Assembly: GCA_964523105.1 (NCBI GenBank)
Contig: CAZFZN010000020.1
Coordinates: forward strand, 62,001 to 126,000
DNA from: V1-33 sp964523105
GTDB lineage: Bacteria; Verrucomicrobiota; Verrucomicrobiia; Verrucomicrobiales; V1-33
DNA length: 64,000 bases
Direction: 5' to 3'
The notes below the pieces were generated by a model. It worked only from the letters and a program-made list of their open reading frames with translations. It did no database searches and was not told the DNA's origin. This document shows, piece after piece, positions 47,992-58,018 of the stretch (position 1 is the first letter of the stretch; the number at the start of each line of letters is the position of its first letter). The position numbers and the translations under genes are program-made.

Positions 47992-49298
47992 GCCGCTGCA
48001 TCCAGCACGCGGCGAAAGATGCCGAGCGCGGTGGTGACCTCCTCGTCCGTGACATTGAGCGGCGGAAGCATGCGCACTACAGCGGGGCCGGCGGCGATGA
48101 CGAGCAACCCGGCTTCGAGCATTGCTTTGGCAACGTGGATACTGGCCAATCCCTTGTCCGCGCTCCATGCGCCGCGGGCAGCGAGGGCGTCGGTGTTCAA
48201 CTCGATGCCGGTGAGCAGCCCGGCGCCGCGGGCGGTGAGGACCAGCGGATGCTTCCATGAATTCACCTCCTCAACAATGCGCCGCCCGAGTTCCGCCGAG
48301 CGCGCGCAAAGACCTTGGGCCTCGATCTCCCGCAGCACCGCGAGGGAAACCGCACAGCCCAGCGGATTGCCGCCGTAAGTCGTTCCGTGACTGCCTGGCC
48401 CCAGCACATCGCACAGCAGGAGGTCCGCGCCGGGTTTGATGGCCCGCTCGCGAATCCACGCTGCGCCGAGCGGGAAACCGCCGGCGATGCCTTTGGCCCA
48501 GCTCACAGCATCGGGCACCACGTCCGGCGCGATGAGGCCCCAGCCGCGCCACGAGCCGCAGCGGCCGAGACCGCTTTGCACTTCATCGAACATCAGGAGC
48601 GCGTTGCGTTCCCGGCAGAGCCGCTCGCAGGTGCGGAGAAACTCCGGTGTGGCGAGGTTCACGCCGCCCTCCCCCTGCACGGGTTCCAGCAGGATGGCCA
48701 CGGTGTCATCATTCACCGCGGCCTCCAGCGCGGCGATGTCGTTATAGGGCAGGTGGGTGAATCCGGTGAGCAGCGGCTCGAATCCCTGTTTTACTTTGTC
48801 CTGACCGGTCGCGCTGATGCCGCCGAAAGTGCGTCCGTGGAAACTGTTGAGGAAGGTGATGATGCCGGCGCGCGGCGTGCCGTCCGCCTTTGGCGTGAGG
48901 TGTCCGAATTTACGCGCCAGTTTCAGCAGACCCTCGTTGGCTTCCGCACCGCTGTTGCAGAAGAAACATTTGCCAGGCTGCTCCATCACTTTCTCCACGA
49001 GAAACTGTCCCAGTTCGCCCTGACCGCGGATTTGATACCAGTTGCTGCAGTGCACCAGCTTTTCCGCCTGCGTGCGCAGCGCTTCCGAGATCACCGGATG
49101 GCAGTGCCCCAGCGAACAGACCGCCACGCCGCCGCCAAAGTCGAGATACTGCCGGCCGCTTTCATCGTAGAGCCACACGCCCTGACCGCGCGCGGGAGCC
49201 AGCGCCAGGCGGCCGTAATTCGGCACGGTGTAGCGCGCGAGCAGTTCCTGCGTGGCGACGGCGGGGGCTTTGGCGATGGCGGGGATGGGGGTGTTCAA
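47988..49298 (-). CDS. argD: acetylornithine aminotransferase
   Basis: 436 residues if started at the TTG at 49298, the length expected for ArgD; the only upstream ATG (49406) would add 36 residues unlike the family. Class III aminotransferase features: YDESGRQYLDFGGGVAVCSLGHCHP, FCNSGAEANEGLLKLAR, FHGRTFGG, DEVQSGLGRCGSW and the PLP lysine in DAVSWAKGIAGGFPLG. It makes N-acetylornithine from the semialdehyde (PLP-dependent). Tail-to-tail with the DUF1294 gene (4-base overlap). Other class III enzymes are possible, but ArgD is the best match. Confidence 0.88.
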   Translation of the reverse strand: MNTPIPAIAKAPAVATQELLARYTVPNYGRLALAPARGQGVWLYDESGRQYLDFGGGVAVCSLGHCHPVISEALRTQAEKLVHCSNWYQIRGQGELGQFLVEKVMEQPGKCFFCNSGAEANEGLLKLARKFGHLTPKADGTPRAGIITFLNSFHGRTFGGISATGQDKVKQGFEPLLTGFTHLPYNDIAALEAAVNDDTVAILLEPVQGEGGVNLATPEFLRTCERLCRERNALLMFDEVQSGLGRCGSWRGWGLIAPDVVPDAVSWAKGIAGGFPLGAAWIRERAIKPGADLLLCDVLGPGSHGTTYGGNPLGCAVSLAVLREIEAQGLCARSAELGRRIVEEVNSWKHPLVLTARGAGLLTGIELNTDALAARGAWSADKGLASIHVAKAMLEAGLLVIAAGPAVVRMLPPLNVTDEEVTTALGIFRRVLDAAA

Positions 49299-49430
49299 GG
49301 AAATGTTCCGTTGGCGGTGTTCAGAGTTCAGAATGGCGGCACCGGCGCTTTGACTGAAAACGGAACGCTGAGCCGGAGACAGGCGACCAATTTCCACCCT
49401 GGTCAATGAGCCAAAACTGAAAACTTCCCC

Positions 49431-50429
49431 TCACTGCACCGGCTCCCGCGAGCCGGTGTAAATCCACTTCACCACTTTGTTGTCCTTCATCAGGGCCATC
49501 ACTTCCGTGGGCTGCGGGCCGAAGAGCGGATTCTCCACGGTGACCTGCAGGGTCCCGGTCCAGTAAACGGCGCCTTCGATTTCCTCGAACGCCAGATTGC
49601 CCCAGCTGGTGATGCTGCTGGCTTTGAGTTCCGTGTATTTTCCTGTCAGGATGTCATCCATCATGACCGGCACGACGCCGCCGGCGCGCACTTCGGGCTT
49701 GGGTCCGGCCAACGCCATCTGCTGTTCCGTGGCACCGTTGGATTTTGATTTCCGCTCACGCGCGGCCGTGCGCTCCTTGAGCACGATATTGCGGCGGTAC
49801 TCTTTGTACTGTTCGTAGAGCGAAGTCATCGTCTCCTTGAGATCGGTATTGGCCAGCGGCACCTCGATGCGCGGGTTTTCGTCTTCCACGCGCATGACGA
49901 TCAGCATTCCCGCCACCATGCCGGCGGCCCGGGCTTCGGAGCCGGAGGGAAGATTCACTTTGCCGGCGGGAGTGTCGAACATCAGATCGACCTTCGTTTT
50001 GATTTTCCGCGGGAAAGCCCGGCTGGGAATGGCGCTCCATTCTTTGGTGATCTCCTCGATGGTGCGGAATTTCGGCATGGGGTAGCGCGCTTCGATTTCA
50101 TCCACCGGCGCGGGGGCCGCCTCCGGAGCGGGCTTCGGGGTGGTGGAGGCGCTGGCAGTGCCGGGGTTCGGGGAGCCGGGGGTGGTTCCTGGCTGTGTCG
50201 GTGGGGCGCTCCGGTTGATCAGCGCATCCAGCACGGCGGCGTTGAAGTTCTTTCCCCCGGTGCCTTCTGTTTCCTGTTTGGATTTGCTGACGGCGCTGGC
50301 GATTTTCGCCTCCTCGGCGGCTTTGCGTGATTCGAGCCGTCCCTTCATCCAGTTGTAGATGTCAGGCTGGCAGTACCAGCCGACCCAGCCGGTGAAGGCG
50401 ATCACGAGGATATAGAGGACGAATTTCAT
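49431..50429 (-). CDS. membrane-anchored protein of unknown function
   Basis: 332 residues from the ATG at 50429. An N-terminal membrane helix (MKFVLYILVIAFTGWVGWY) is followed by a charged helix, a Pro/Ala/Thr-rich linker (about 75-115) and a mixed domain (PRKIKTKVDLMFDTPAGKVN, VAGMLIVMRVEDENPRIEVP). A helix with basic residues (YEQYKEYRRNIVLKERTAA) and a beta part (LEASSITSWGNLAF-like) end the protein. Family not recognised. Upstream of argD on the same strand with a 132-base gap, and divergent from tamB. Confidence 0.65.
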   Translation of the reverse strand: MKFVLYILVIAFTGWVGWYCQPDIYNWMKGRLESRKAAEEAKIASAVSKSKQETEGTGGKNFNAAVLDALINRSAPPTQPGTTPGSPNPGTASASTTPKPAPEAAPAPVDEIEARYPMPKFRTIEEITKEWSAIPSRAFPRKIKTKVDLMFDTPAGKVNLPSGSEARAAGMVAGMLIVMRVEDENPRIEVPLANTDLKETMTSLYEQYKEYRRNIVLKERTAARERKSKSNGATEQQMALAGPKPEVRAGGVVPVMMDDILTGKYTELKASSITSWGNLAFEEIEGAVYWTGTLQVTVENPLFGPQPTEVMALMKDNKVVKWIYTGSREPVQ

Positions 50430-50599
50430 ATGCGGGGAGTTCCGGGAATGGAGTAGGAACGGCAGCCGGCTCCTTCAAAGGGAAAGTAACGGTGCGCCGG
50501 CCGGGAAAATTAGGGTGCATTCGGCACGCCACTTGCCATTAATGCCCCACCCGCTACGCGTGGAATTGTGCGATCCTGACCTTTACCGCCTCCTCCCCT

Positions 50600-53500
50600 G
50601 TGCCGACCGAGTCCTCCCCGAAGCCCAAGCCTCCCGTGCCGCGCTGGCGACGCTGGTTGAAGCGGCTGCTGTGGACCTTTCTCGGTCTCCTGACGGTGCT
50701 GCTGATTTTTCACCGGCCGATCCTGCGCTTCGCGCTGCAGCATCTGGCGCCGCCGGTGGCCGACTCCGCCGGGCTGAAGTTATCGTGGGACGTGAACGGG
50801 ACCGTGGTCAGCGGTCTCGACCTGCGGGACATCGACATCACCGGCGATGCGTCCTCACCGCTGCAGAAACTGACAGCCCGCCGCGTGAAGGCGGATTACA
50901 GTCTGTGGAGCATGTTTAGAAAGGGTGTGGGCCAGTTTGTGGGGGAAGTCGTGCTCGATGAAGTGGACCTCGTGCTCGACACGACGAAGTTCCCTCCCGC
51001 AGAGGAAACCACCGAGCCAACGACGCTGCCGGAAGTGGTGCTGCCCCGCGTCCGACTCGCCAATGTGAATGCCCGCGTCATTCTCGCCGACGGCGAGATC
51101 GTTTTGAAAGGGCTGAACTTCACCATCGAGCCTGGCGGCAATGGAGTGTTCGAGTTCGCCAATCTCCAGCTGCCGGGTGAACTGCCTGAACTGAAAAACG
51201 TGAAAGGCACGACCCTGGCGGAGACGGCGAAACTGACGCTGAAATCGCTGCAGCTGATGCCGGACCTGAAGGTGCACGAACTGGCCGTGGACTTGAATGA
51301 TTTGGAGCAAAGCAATCTGGCCTTCGCCGCGGCGCTGACGGTGCCGGGCGGGACGGTGAGCGAAACCGCCGCCGCAGGCGGAGGGAATCAGCGGACCGTG
51401 ACCGGCACCGGTTCGGTGAATGTGACCGGCGCGCTGGAACAGCTGGACAAGTCGCCGGTGGTGAAGGCCACTGCGGTGCTGACGAAGCTGACGCCGGCCA
51501 CGCTTCAGCCCTGGGTGGAACTTCCGCCGGACCTGACGTGGAGCGTGCCGCAGATCAAAGCGGAGGTGAATGGTGATGTGAATTCGCCGCGCACGCTGCA
51601 GGCTGTCCTGACAGCGACGGCGGAGAACATCGGGGTCGCCAATGTGATGGTGGACGCGGTGCAGCTGGATGCTGCTTTGGACAAAGGAGTCCTAACGCTG
51701 CAGAAGCTGGATGCATCCCGGAAGGAGAATCACGTTACCGTGACCACGGCCGTGCCGATGCCGGAATCATGGGCGGACGTGGCGAAAGTGGAATTGAAAG
51801 CGGTCGCTGAGGTGAAAGCTCCACAGCTGGCTGACTTCTTTACCGAAGATCCTCCGCTGACCGGCGCCTTGAATGGCAATCTCGACGCCACCCTTGCCAA
51901 CGGCGCGCTGGTGCTGGCGCAGGCCAAGCTGACAGGCTCGCAGTGGGTCGTGCAGGGCGTGCCGGTCGAGACGGTGGAACTCGCGGCCACCAGCGACGGG
52001 AAGTCGGTGAAACTGGAGAACGCGAAGGTTTTTCTCGACCCTCAAAATACGGTCGAGGCCAGCGGCACGCTCACGCTGGATGACGCGCTGGCGGTGGACG
52101 CAAAGTGGAGCGCGGACATTCCCAATCTCGAGCGGTTCGCGAAGTTCACCGGCCGGGAGGAGACGCCCGGACCTGAAGGCGGCTCGCTGAAGGGGCAGGG
52201 CACCGCGAAGGGTTCGCTCGCGGACTGGCAGCGTCAGGATTTTTCCAAAACGATTGCAGAGGCGCGGCTCGAGGCGGGCGATGTGGCGTGGAAGCAGGGC
52301 CGCATGGAATCGTTGACGCTGGAGGCGACGGTGGAGGACGGGCGCGCCGTGCTGCGGAATTTCGCCGCGGTGGTGAACGGCAATAACAAAATCACCGCGA
52401 GCGGCAGCGGCGCGCTGGCGGCGCCCTACGAGTTCACCGCAAAGGTGGACGGCGACCTCTCGCAGCTCACGGATCTCAATGGCTGGATGGATTCCGCCGG
52501 CGCTCCGAAACTGCAGGGGGGCAAGGTGGTGATTGCATGGCAGGGCGGGGGCACGGCGGAGAATTTCTCCATCACCGGCGGCGGCGCGGTGCAGGTGAGC
52601 GGATTTCAAATGGACGGCATGAAGGAGCCGGCTTCCCTGAATTTGAAAACGGCCCACAACGGCCAGCGCGCGGACATTACGCAACTGGAGGCCAGCCTGG
52701 GCAATCTCAAATTGTCGGCGCCCTGCGTGGTGACGGACAAGATGCTGAGCATTCCCTCCATCCAGGTCAGCGCGGGAAATCTGCCGCCCATCGAAGGCCG
52801 CGTCATTGTGCCGCTCGATTTCACGCAGCAGGGCGGCATCGCGGGACCGGTCGCCACGAATGGAAATCTGGACATCGCGCTCAGTGTGAAAGATTGGGAT
52901 CTGGCCGAAGCGGCGCGGGCCGCCGGCCTGGAGCCGCCGGTCACCGGCCGCATGAACGCCGACATCAAAGTCACCGGCACGATTGGCAATCCGTCCGCGG
53001 ACATCGCGCTCGCGCTGCAAAACGTGGTCCGCCCTGACATGGCGAAAAAGCTGGCGCCCGCCGATGCGGACGTGAAGGTGACGCTGCAGGACCGCAAACT
53101 CGCGGCCAACGCCGAAGTGACGCAGAAGCCGCTGCAGACGCTGCGCGCCGCGGCCAACATGCCGCTCAATCTGGAGCAGCTGCTGCAGAATCCCGATTCC
53201 TTGAAGAGCACGCCGCTGGAGGCGAGTGTGAGCCTGCCGGACTCCGATCTGAATGCCCTCAAGCCTTTTCTCGACGGCGTCGCGAGCATGAAAGGCGTGC
53301 TGGGATTGAATGCCAAAGTCACCGGCACGGTGGGCCAGCCGGTCATTGCCGGGGACTTGCGCGCCACTGCGCCGGCGATCGTTTTCAAGGAGGCCGAAAT
53401 GCCGGCCGCGCGCGATGTGAAGCTGCGAGTCAGGTTTGCCGGCACCCGCATTTTCATCGAAGAGGCGGATGCCATGCTCGCGGGCGGCACCGTCGGCGCA

Positions 53501-54451
53501 CGCGGCAGTGTGGACTGGTCGAGCACGGAAAATCCGCTCATCGACGCGACCCTCACGGCGCGCGAAGCGCTGCTGCTGCGTGATGAAGCCATCTCCATGC
53601 GCGCCAACGCCGACATCACCTGCCGCGGCTCTCTCAACCAGGCCACCGTGGCCGGTAAGGTGGAACTGGTGCGCGGGCGCGTGTTCAAGGAGATCGAATT
53701 TCTGCCGCTCTCGCTGCCCAATTCGCTGCCGCCTCCTCCGCCGCCGGTGACCGTTGGCAAGTCCGGCCCGCCCTCACTGCCGCCGCCGCTGGACAACTGG
53801 ACGTTCAATGTGGACATCAAAACGAAGGACGACATCCGGCTCCTCGGCAACGTGCTGAACGGCGGAGTGGTCAGCGATTTGAAATTCACCGGATCGGGCG
53901 CGAGTCCCGTGCTCGAGGGAAAAGTCTCGCTCAAGGATGCGCGCGTGCGTCTTCCGTTCAGCCGTCTCGCCATTTCGCGCGGTGATGTGATTTTCACGCG
54001 GGACAAGCCGTTCGAGCCGGTGCTGGATGTGCAGGGCGATTCCTTTGTGAACAGTTATCAGGTGACCCTCTATGCCTATGGTTCGGCGCTGGATCCGAAA
54101 ATCCGCTTCACCAGCAGTCCGCCGCTGCCGGAGGGGGAAATCGCCACGCTGCTGGCCACGGGAAGCACGAGCGGTGACTTGAAGGGAAGCGAGGGCGAGG
54201 CCGCCAACCGCGCCGCGTTTCTCGTGATCACCAAAATGTACCGCAAGCTTTTCCGCAAAGGAGCGCTGGCCAAAGAGGATGACGAGCCGCCGCGCCTGTC
54301 GTTCAGCTTCTCACCGCTCAACAACAGCAGCGGCAACGGGCGCAGCGTCAGCGCCGTCTATGAAATCAACCGCCACCTGCAGGCCGTCGGCTCCATGAGC
54401 CAGCGCGGCACCTTTCGCGGGTTGCTTTACTATCTGATTCGATTCCGATGA
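50600..54451 (+). CDS. tamB: translocation and assembly module TamB-like protein
   Basis: 1283 residues from a GTG at 50600. A basic, Pro-rich N-terminus precedes one membrane helix (LKRLLWTFLGLLTVLLIF). The long body is a beta-helical groove of AsmA/TamB type with repeating GTVSETA/VNGDVNSPR/ADIKVTGTIGNPSADIALAL units. The C-terminal DUF490 domain contains GKVELVRGRVFKEIEF, DARVRLPFSRLAISRGDVIFTR and LDVQGDSFVNSYQVTLYAYG. TamB spans the periplasm and moves lipids or helps insert beta-barrel proteins with TamA. Its stop overlaps the start of the next gene (ATGA). Confidence 0.87.
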   Translation: MPTESSPKPKPPVPRWRRWLKRLLWTFLGLLTVLLIFHRPILRFALQHLAPPVADSAGLKLSWDVNGTVVSGLDLRDIDITGDASSPLQKLTARRVKADYSLWSMFRKGVGQFVGEVVLDEVDLVLDTTKFPPAEETTEPTTLPEVVLPRVRLANVNARVILADGEIVLKGLNFTIEPGGNGVFEFANLQLPGELPELKNVKGTTLAETAKLTLKSLQLMPDLKVHELAVDLNDLEQSNLAFAAALTVPGGTVSETAAAGGGNQRTVTGTGSVNVTGALEQLDKSPVVKATAVLTKLTPATLQPWVELPPDLTWSVPQIKAEVNGDVNSPRTLQAVLTATAENIGVANVMVDAVQLDAALDKGVLTLQKLDASRKENHVTVTTAVPMPESWADVAKVELKAVAEVKAPQLADFFTEDPPLTGALNGNLDATLANGALVLAQAKLTGSQWVVQGVPVETVELAATSDGKSVKLENAKVFLDPQNTVEASGTLTLDDALAVDAKWSADIPNLERFAKFTGREETPGPEGGSLKGQGTAKGSLADWQRQDFSKTIAEARLEAGDVAWKQGRMESLTLEATVEDGRAVLRNFAAVVNGNNKITASGSGALAAPYEFTAKVDGDLSQLTDLNGWMDSAGAPKLQGGKVVIAWQGGGTAENFSITGGGAVQVSGFQMDGMKEPASLNLKTAHNGQRADITQLEASLGNLKLSAPCVVTDKMLSIPSIQVSAGNLPPIEGRVIVPLDFTQQGGIAGPVATNGNLDIALSVKDWDLAEAARAAGLEPPVTGRMNADIKVTGTIGNPSADIALALQNVVRPDMAKKLAPADADVKVTLQDRKLAANAEVTQKPLQTLRAAANMPLNLEQLLQNPDSLKSTPLEASVSLPDSDLNALKPFLDGVASMKGVLGLNAKVTGTVGQPVIAGDLRATAPAIVFKEAEMPAARDVKLRVRFAGTRIFIEEADAMLAGGTVGARGSVDWSSTENPLIDATLTAREALLLRDEAISMRANADITCRGSLNQATVAGKVELVRGRVFKEIEFLPLSLPNSLPPPPPPVTVGKSGPPSLPPPLDNWTFNVDIKTKDDIRLLGNVLNGGVVSDLKFTGSGASPVLEGKVSLKDARVRLPFSRLAISRGDVIFTRDKPFEPVLDVQGDSFVNSYQVTLYAYGSALDPKIRFTSSPPLPEGEIATLLATGSTSGDLKGSEGEAANRAAFLVITKMYRKLFRKGALAKEDDEPPRLSFSFSPLNNSSGNGRSVSAVYEINRHLQAVGSMSQRGTFRGLLYYLIRFR

Positions 54452-56481
54452 AACTCTGCCGGATGTGCGCCGTGATCCTTTTGAGTTGTTCCCCCGCCAT
54501 GGCGGAGGAGGCGCAGGAGGATTCGCGGCTCGTGGTCCGGCACGGACTCAATGTGCGCGTGGCGGGAGCTTCGGATGAAGTCTGGAAAACCATGCGCGGC
54601 ATCGTGGAACTCCAGCTCTCGCTGGTGGAGGACTCCGCGCCGTCGCCGCCGCTCGCGGATGACCTCGCGTTCTTCATCCGCAAGGAATACCTCAAGCTGG
54701 GCTATCCGTCAGCGGACGTTTCCTGGGACATCGCCGGCAACGAAATCGTGCTGACGGCGAACGAAGGAGAACCCGAGACGATCGGAGAGACGAAATTCAC
54801 CGGCACGGATGCGGCGACGCAGGAGGAAATGCGCGACTATCTGCTCTCGCCCACCAAGGAGCGCCGGGGATCGCTGGGCAAGGATGCGCCGCTGGTGGAA
54901 TCCGAGATCCGGGCCGGAGCCGGCCTCGTGGAGCGGCTGCTGGAATCCCGCGGGTTTCTCAGCGCGACAGTGAGCGAGCCGGAATTCATCCGGGAAGCCG
55001 GCAAACCCACGGACATTCACCTGACGATCACGGAGGGACCGCAGACGCTGTTCGGCGACATCTTCATCAACGGGGAACTGCCAGGGGACGCAGACGGGGC
55101 ACGCGAGGAGACGCTCGCCCTGAAAGGAGAGCCCTTCAGCGAGGTGCGCATGGAGGAAATCCGCGGCCAGCTTCAATCCAAATGTCAGGCGGCCGGACAT
55201 TACCGCGCCAGCGTCACCGCTTCCGCCAAACCCGGGAAGAAGGGCGGCACCGTGCCTGTTGTTTTCAGTATCGTGCCCGGCCCCGTGTATTTCGTTTCCA
55301 AAGTCGGTGTCGCAAAGGAATTCTCCAAAGGCGCCCGGCGCATCATCAACGCCGGTTTCCATCCCGCGGAGGGAGAGGAATGGGATACCGCACAACTGAA
55401 CCTCATGCAGCGCCGCGTCATGGACAGCGGCGTCTTCTCTCTGATGGAGGTGCAGCCGGTGAATGTGCTCGATGGTGAAGCGAAGCTCGACCTCATGGTG
55501 ACGGGCAGCGAGGCTCCGCGCAAAACGCTGGGCATTTACGGCGGCTACGAAACGCTCAAGGGGCCGATCCTCGGGGTCGAATGGAGGCACGTGAATTTTG
55601 CCGATACCGGCAACATGCTGCGCGTGCGCGCCGGCTATGAGGCCGGCTTCGAGGGCGGCATCCGCTGGGTCAATCCCGCCCTGTTCAATACCGCGTGGGT
55701 CTCCGACTCGGAACTGTTCGCCAGCACGACGGATCTCTACGACTACCGGCACGACGCACTCGGGCTGCGCACTTCGGTGTCGCGCCAGTACAGCCGGGAG
55801 TTCGCGCTGAGTTTTCACGGGCTTTTTTCCGTGGACAGTTCCAGCAGTTCCGACCTGACGCCGGAGGAACTGGGACCGGACTCCTACGAACAAATGGCTC
55901 TGGGGGCGACGGTCAGTTATGACAAACGGGACAGTCCGGTGCTGCCGCGCAAAGGCTGGATGACGAGTCTGCGGCTGGAGACGGGCATGGCCGACATTTC
56001 CTACCTGCGCACGGACGTGCGCCTGAGTTACTATCTGCCTTTTACGGACAAGTTCCGCATGGCCGCCAACTGGCAGGCCGCGAGCATCGCCACCTCGGAG
56101 GGCGTTTCCAGCATCCCGATCGATGCACGCCTCTTCAACGGCGGCGCGAGCACGGTCCGAAGCTTCGCCGAGCGTGAACTCGGGCCCATGTCGGCAGGCG
56201 GGACGCCCCTGGGCGGCACGCTGATGCACGCGGCGAACCTGGAGTTCAGTTATGAAGTGATCGACAATCTGGAGATCGCGCTCTTTGCCGACGCCGGCAG
56301 TCTTAGCACCGACGATGACACCCTGTGGGCGGTGCCGGATGACCTGCGCTACGCGGTGGGTCTCGGCGTGCGCTACATGCTGCCCGTGGGTCCGCTGCGC
56401 GTGGACTACGGCTACAATCCCGACCGGCGTCCCGGCGAGGATTCCGGCGCGCTGCACATCACGTTTGGTTTTGCGTTTTAG
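54448..56481 (+). CDS. tamA: BamA/TamA-family outer membrane protein
   Basis: 677 residues with a signal peptide (MCAVILLSCSPAMAEEA). About three POTRA-like repeats lie between 75 and 345 (KLGYPSADVSWDIAGNEIVL, RVEMEEIRGQLQSKCQAAG-like, GPVYFVSKVGVAKEFSKGAR). The C-terminal half is the Omp85 16-strand barrel (LGIYGGYETLKGPILGVEWR, ending DYGYNPDRRPGEDSGALHIT and a final Phe). ARLFNGGASTVRSFAERELGP is the conserved surface VRGF/Y-type motif. Three POTRAs and the tamB partner favour TamA over BamA. It inserts proteins or lipids into the outer membrane. Tail-to-tail with the next gene by 4 bases. Confidence 0.85.
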   Translation: MKLCRMCAVILLSCSPAMAEEAQEDSRLVVRHGLNVRVAGASDEVWKTMRGIVELQLSLVEDSAPSPPLADDLAFFIRKEYLKLGYPSADVSWDIAGNEIVLTANEGEPETIGETKFTGTDAATQEEMRDYLLSPTKERRGSLGKDAPLVESEIRAGAGLVERLLESRGFLSATVSEPEFIREAGKPTDIHLTITEGPQTLFGDIFINGELPGDADGAREETLALKGEPFSEVRMEEIRGQLQSKCQAAGHYRASVTASAKPGKKGGTVPVVFSIVPGPVYFVSKVGVAKEFSKGARRIINAGFHPAEGEEWDTAQLNLMQRRVMDSGVFSLMEVQPVNVLDGEAKLDLMVTGSEAPRKTLGIYGGYETLKGPILGVEWRHVNFADTGNMLRVRAGYEAGFEGGIRWVNPALFNTAWVSDSELFASTTDLYDYRHDALGLRTSVSRQYSREFALSFHGLFSVDSSSSSDLTPEELGPDSYEQMALGATVSYDKRDSPVLPRKGWMTSLRLETGMADISYLRTDVRLSYYLPFTDKFRMAANWQAASIATSEGVSSIPIDARLFNGGASTVRSFAERELGPMSAGGTPLGGTLMHAANLEFSYEVIDNLEIALFADAGSLSTDDDTLWAVPDDLRYAVGLGVRYMLPVGPLRVDYGYNPDRRPGEDSGALHITFGFAF

Positions 56482-57968
56482 GGCGGCTGCGGCGTCGGGA
56501 CCACCAGTTGCAGGATGAAATCGCTGTTCGTCAGCCAGCAGTCTGTGTGGCTGGTACTTCTTGAGGGCCACTTGCCGGAGGTGTCATCCTTTAAGTCTGA
56601 GCCGACAGAATAGAACAGGATCTTGCCGCCGAATGCATCGAACACGATGCGGACCGGTTTGGCGTCCCAGTCCAGAGGGAGTGGAGTGTGGTTGCCGGTG
56701 GAAAACTCCGCGGCAGAGGAGGGATAGCGGCCCGAGCGGAGGCGATGCTTCTCCGCGTGCATGGCGGGAAGCAGGAGGCGCCGGGTTGTTTCGTCAGAGA
56801 TCATTTTGCTTAAAATGTCCTGTTCATACGCCGGCAGCCATCCGGATTGATAACGGCGCCAATGGCTCTTGTCTGCGGGACGAAGCCCGGCCCGGCCATC
56901 CGCGAGGGATTCGATTCCGCCGTGTTTCAGCGGCAGAAGGAAGCGGTCGCGGTAGCTGCGGATCTTCCAGGCGCGGCCCTGGAGGAGCCAGCCTTCGGGG
57001 ACCATGGAGAGCCAGCGCTCCCAATTCGACAGCTCACGCAGAGGCCTGGATTTTAGGGACTCAATCTCGTATGCACCAAACGCGAGGTCGGAAACCAGCA
57101 GCGCCCGCCATTCGGTCAGGGCAGACGCTGCGGGATCGCGGCTCGCAAGAATTGCCGCGAACTTATCGAGAGCGTCATGCCTCCAGATATGGCGCATCAG
57201 TCCATCAGAGACGATTTGATCATTGAGCGGTGGCGTGGAGCCAACCTGGTAACTGTAGGTCAACCAGGCCTCATCCATGCGGCGCAGGATTCTTTCCATG
57301 CGAAGCGCTTCGCCTTCATCCCCACAGTTGATGGCGGCATGGACGCGCAGGCTAAGAAGGGTGGCGACATTGGACAGCGCTGCGGAATGTTTCGGGTAAG
57401 CGATGGCGGATGCCGGTGCCCTGTGGAGGCGCTCCTGCGGAGAGGGAGTGAACAGACTGTGCCTCCGGGTCGCTGCGGCGGAGAGTTCGCGAAACAGCGG
57501 CTCGGCCTTGTCGAGCGCCCGGAATACGGCGCGGACATCATCCGGGATGGCTGGGTCCACCGTGTAGCCTTTGGCTCCGGCGAAGTACTGGCGCGCGTCC
57601 TTCCAAAATGCTGCATTGTGGAAATTGAGGGGCAGTCTCCACACACTCGTGTCGAATTTGCTGCCGTCCGCACTGCGGATCAAGGTCTCCCGCGGCAGGT
57701 CCGCGAGGCCGTGCAGTGCGGGCGTGGCTCCGAAGTTTTCGGCGTCCGGCACCGGCTCCCGCAGGTCTTTGCGCCAGTCGGAGGGCTCACCTGCTTCTCT
57801 CAGCAGTTGCATTTCGTGCTCCAGCGCGTCGCGGCCGCGACGGTTCTCGTATTGCCAGGCGAATGGAGTTAGTGCCGCCAGCACTGCCAGAGGGAGGAAG
57901 ACCCGCATCAGGAGCCGCCGGGTGCGGGATCGCGGCCGGGCAGGTGCTGGAGCGGAAGGCGGGGACAT
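56478..57968 (-). CDS. membrane-anchored protein of unknown function
   Basis: 496 residues from the ATG at 57968. A basic, Pro-rich start (PARPRSRTRRLLMRVFLP) leads into one membrane helix (VFLPLAVLAALTPFAWQ). The rest is mainly helical (REAGEPSDWRKDLREPVPDA, ATLLSLRVHAAINCGDEGEA) and ends with a beta part (GGKILFYSVGSDLKDDTSGK). The N-terminal 'ENRRGRDALEHEM' and the terminal GSDLKDDxG pattern recur in hypothetical secreted proteins of Verrucomicrobiota, by memory. It follows tatC on the same strand (51-base gap). Parts are AT-richer than neighbouring genes. Confidence 0.65.
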   Translation of the reverse strand: MSPPSAPAPARPRSRTRRLLMRVFLPLAVLAALTPFAWQYENRRGRDALEHEMQLLREAGEPSDWRKDLREPVPDAENFGATPALHGLADLPRETLIRSADGSKFDTSVWRLPLNFHNAAFWKDARQYFAGAKGYTVDPAIPDDVRAVFRALDKAEPLFRELSAAATRRHSLFTPSPQERLHRAPASAIAYPKHSAALSNVATLLSLRVHAAINCGDEGEALRMERILRRMDEAWLTYSYQVGSTPPLNDQIVSDGLMRHIWRHDALDKFAAILASRDPAASALTEWRALLVSDLAFGAYEIESLKSRPLRELSNWERWLSMVPEGWLLQGRAWKIRSYRDRFLLPLKHGGIESLADGRAGLRPADKSHWRRYQSGWLPAYEQDILSKMISDETTRRLLLPAMHAEKHRLRSGRYPSSAAEFSTGNHTPLPLDWDAKPVRIVFDAFGGKILFYSVGSDLKDDTSGKWPSRSTSHTDCWLTNSDFILQLVVPTPQPP

Positions 57969-58018
57969 CGCCGGGAGGCTAACTCCCGTCGTTGCGGCAG
58001 GGAAGCATTTTCAGCGGC

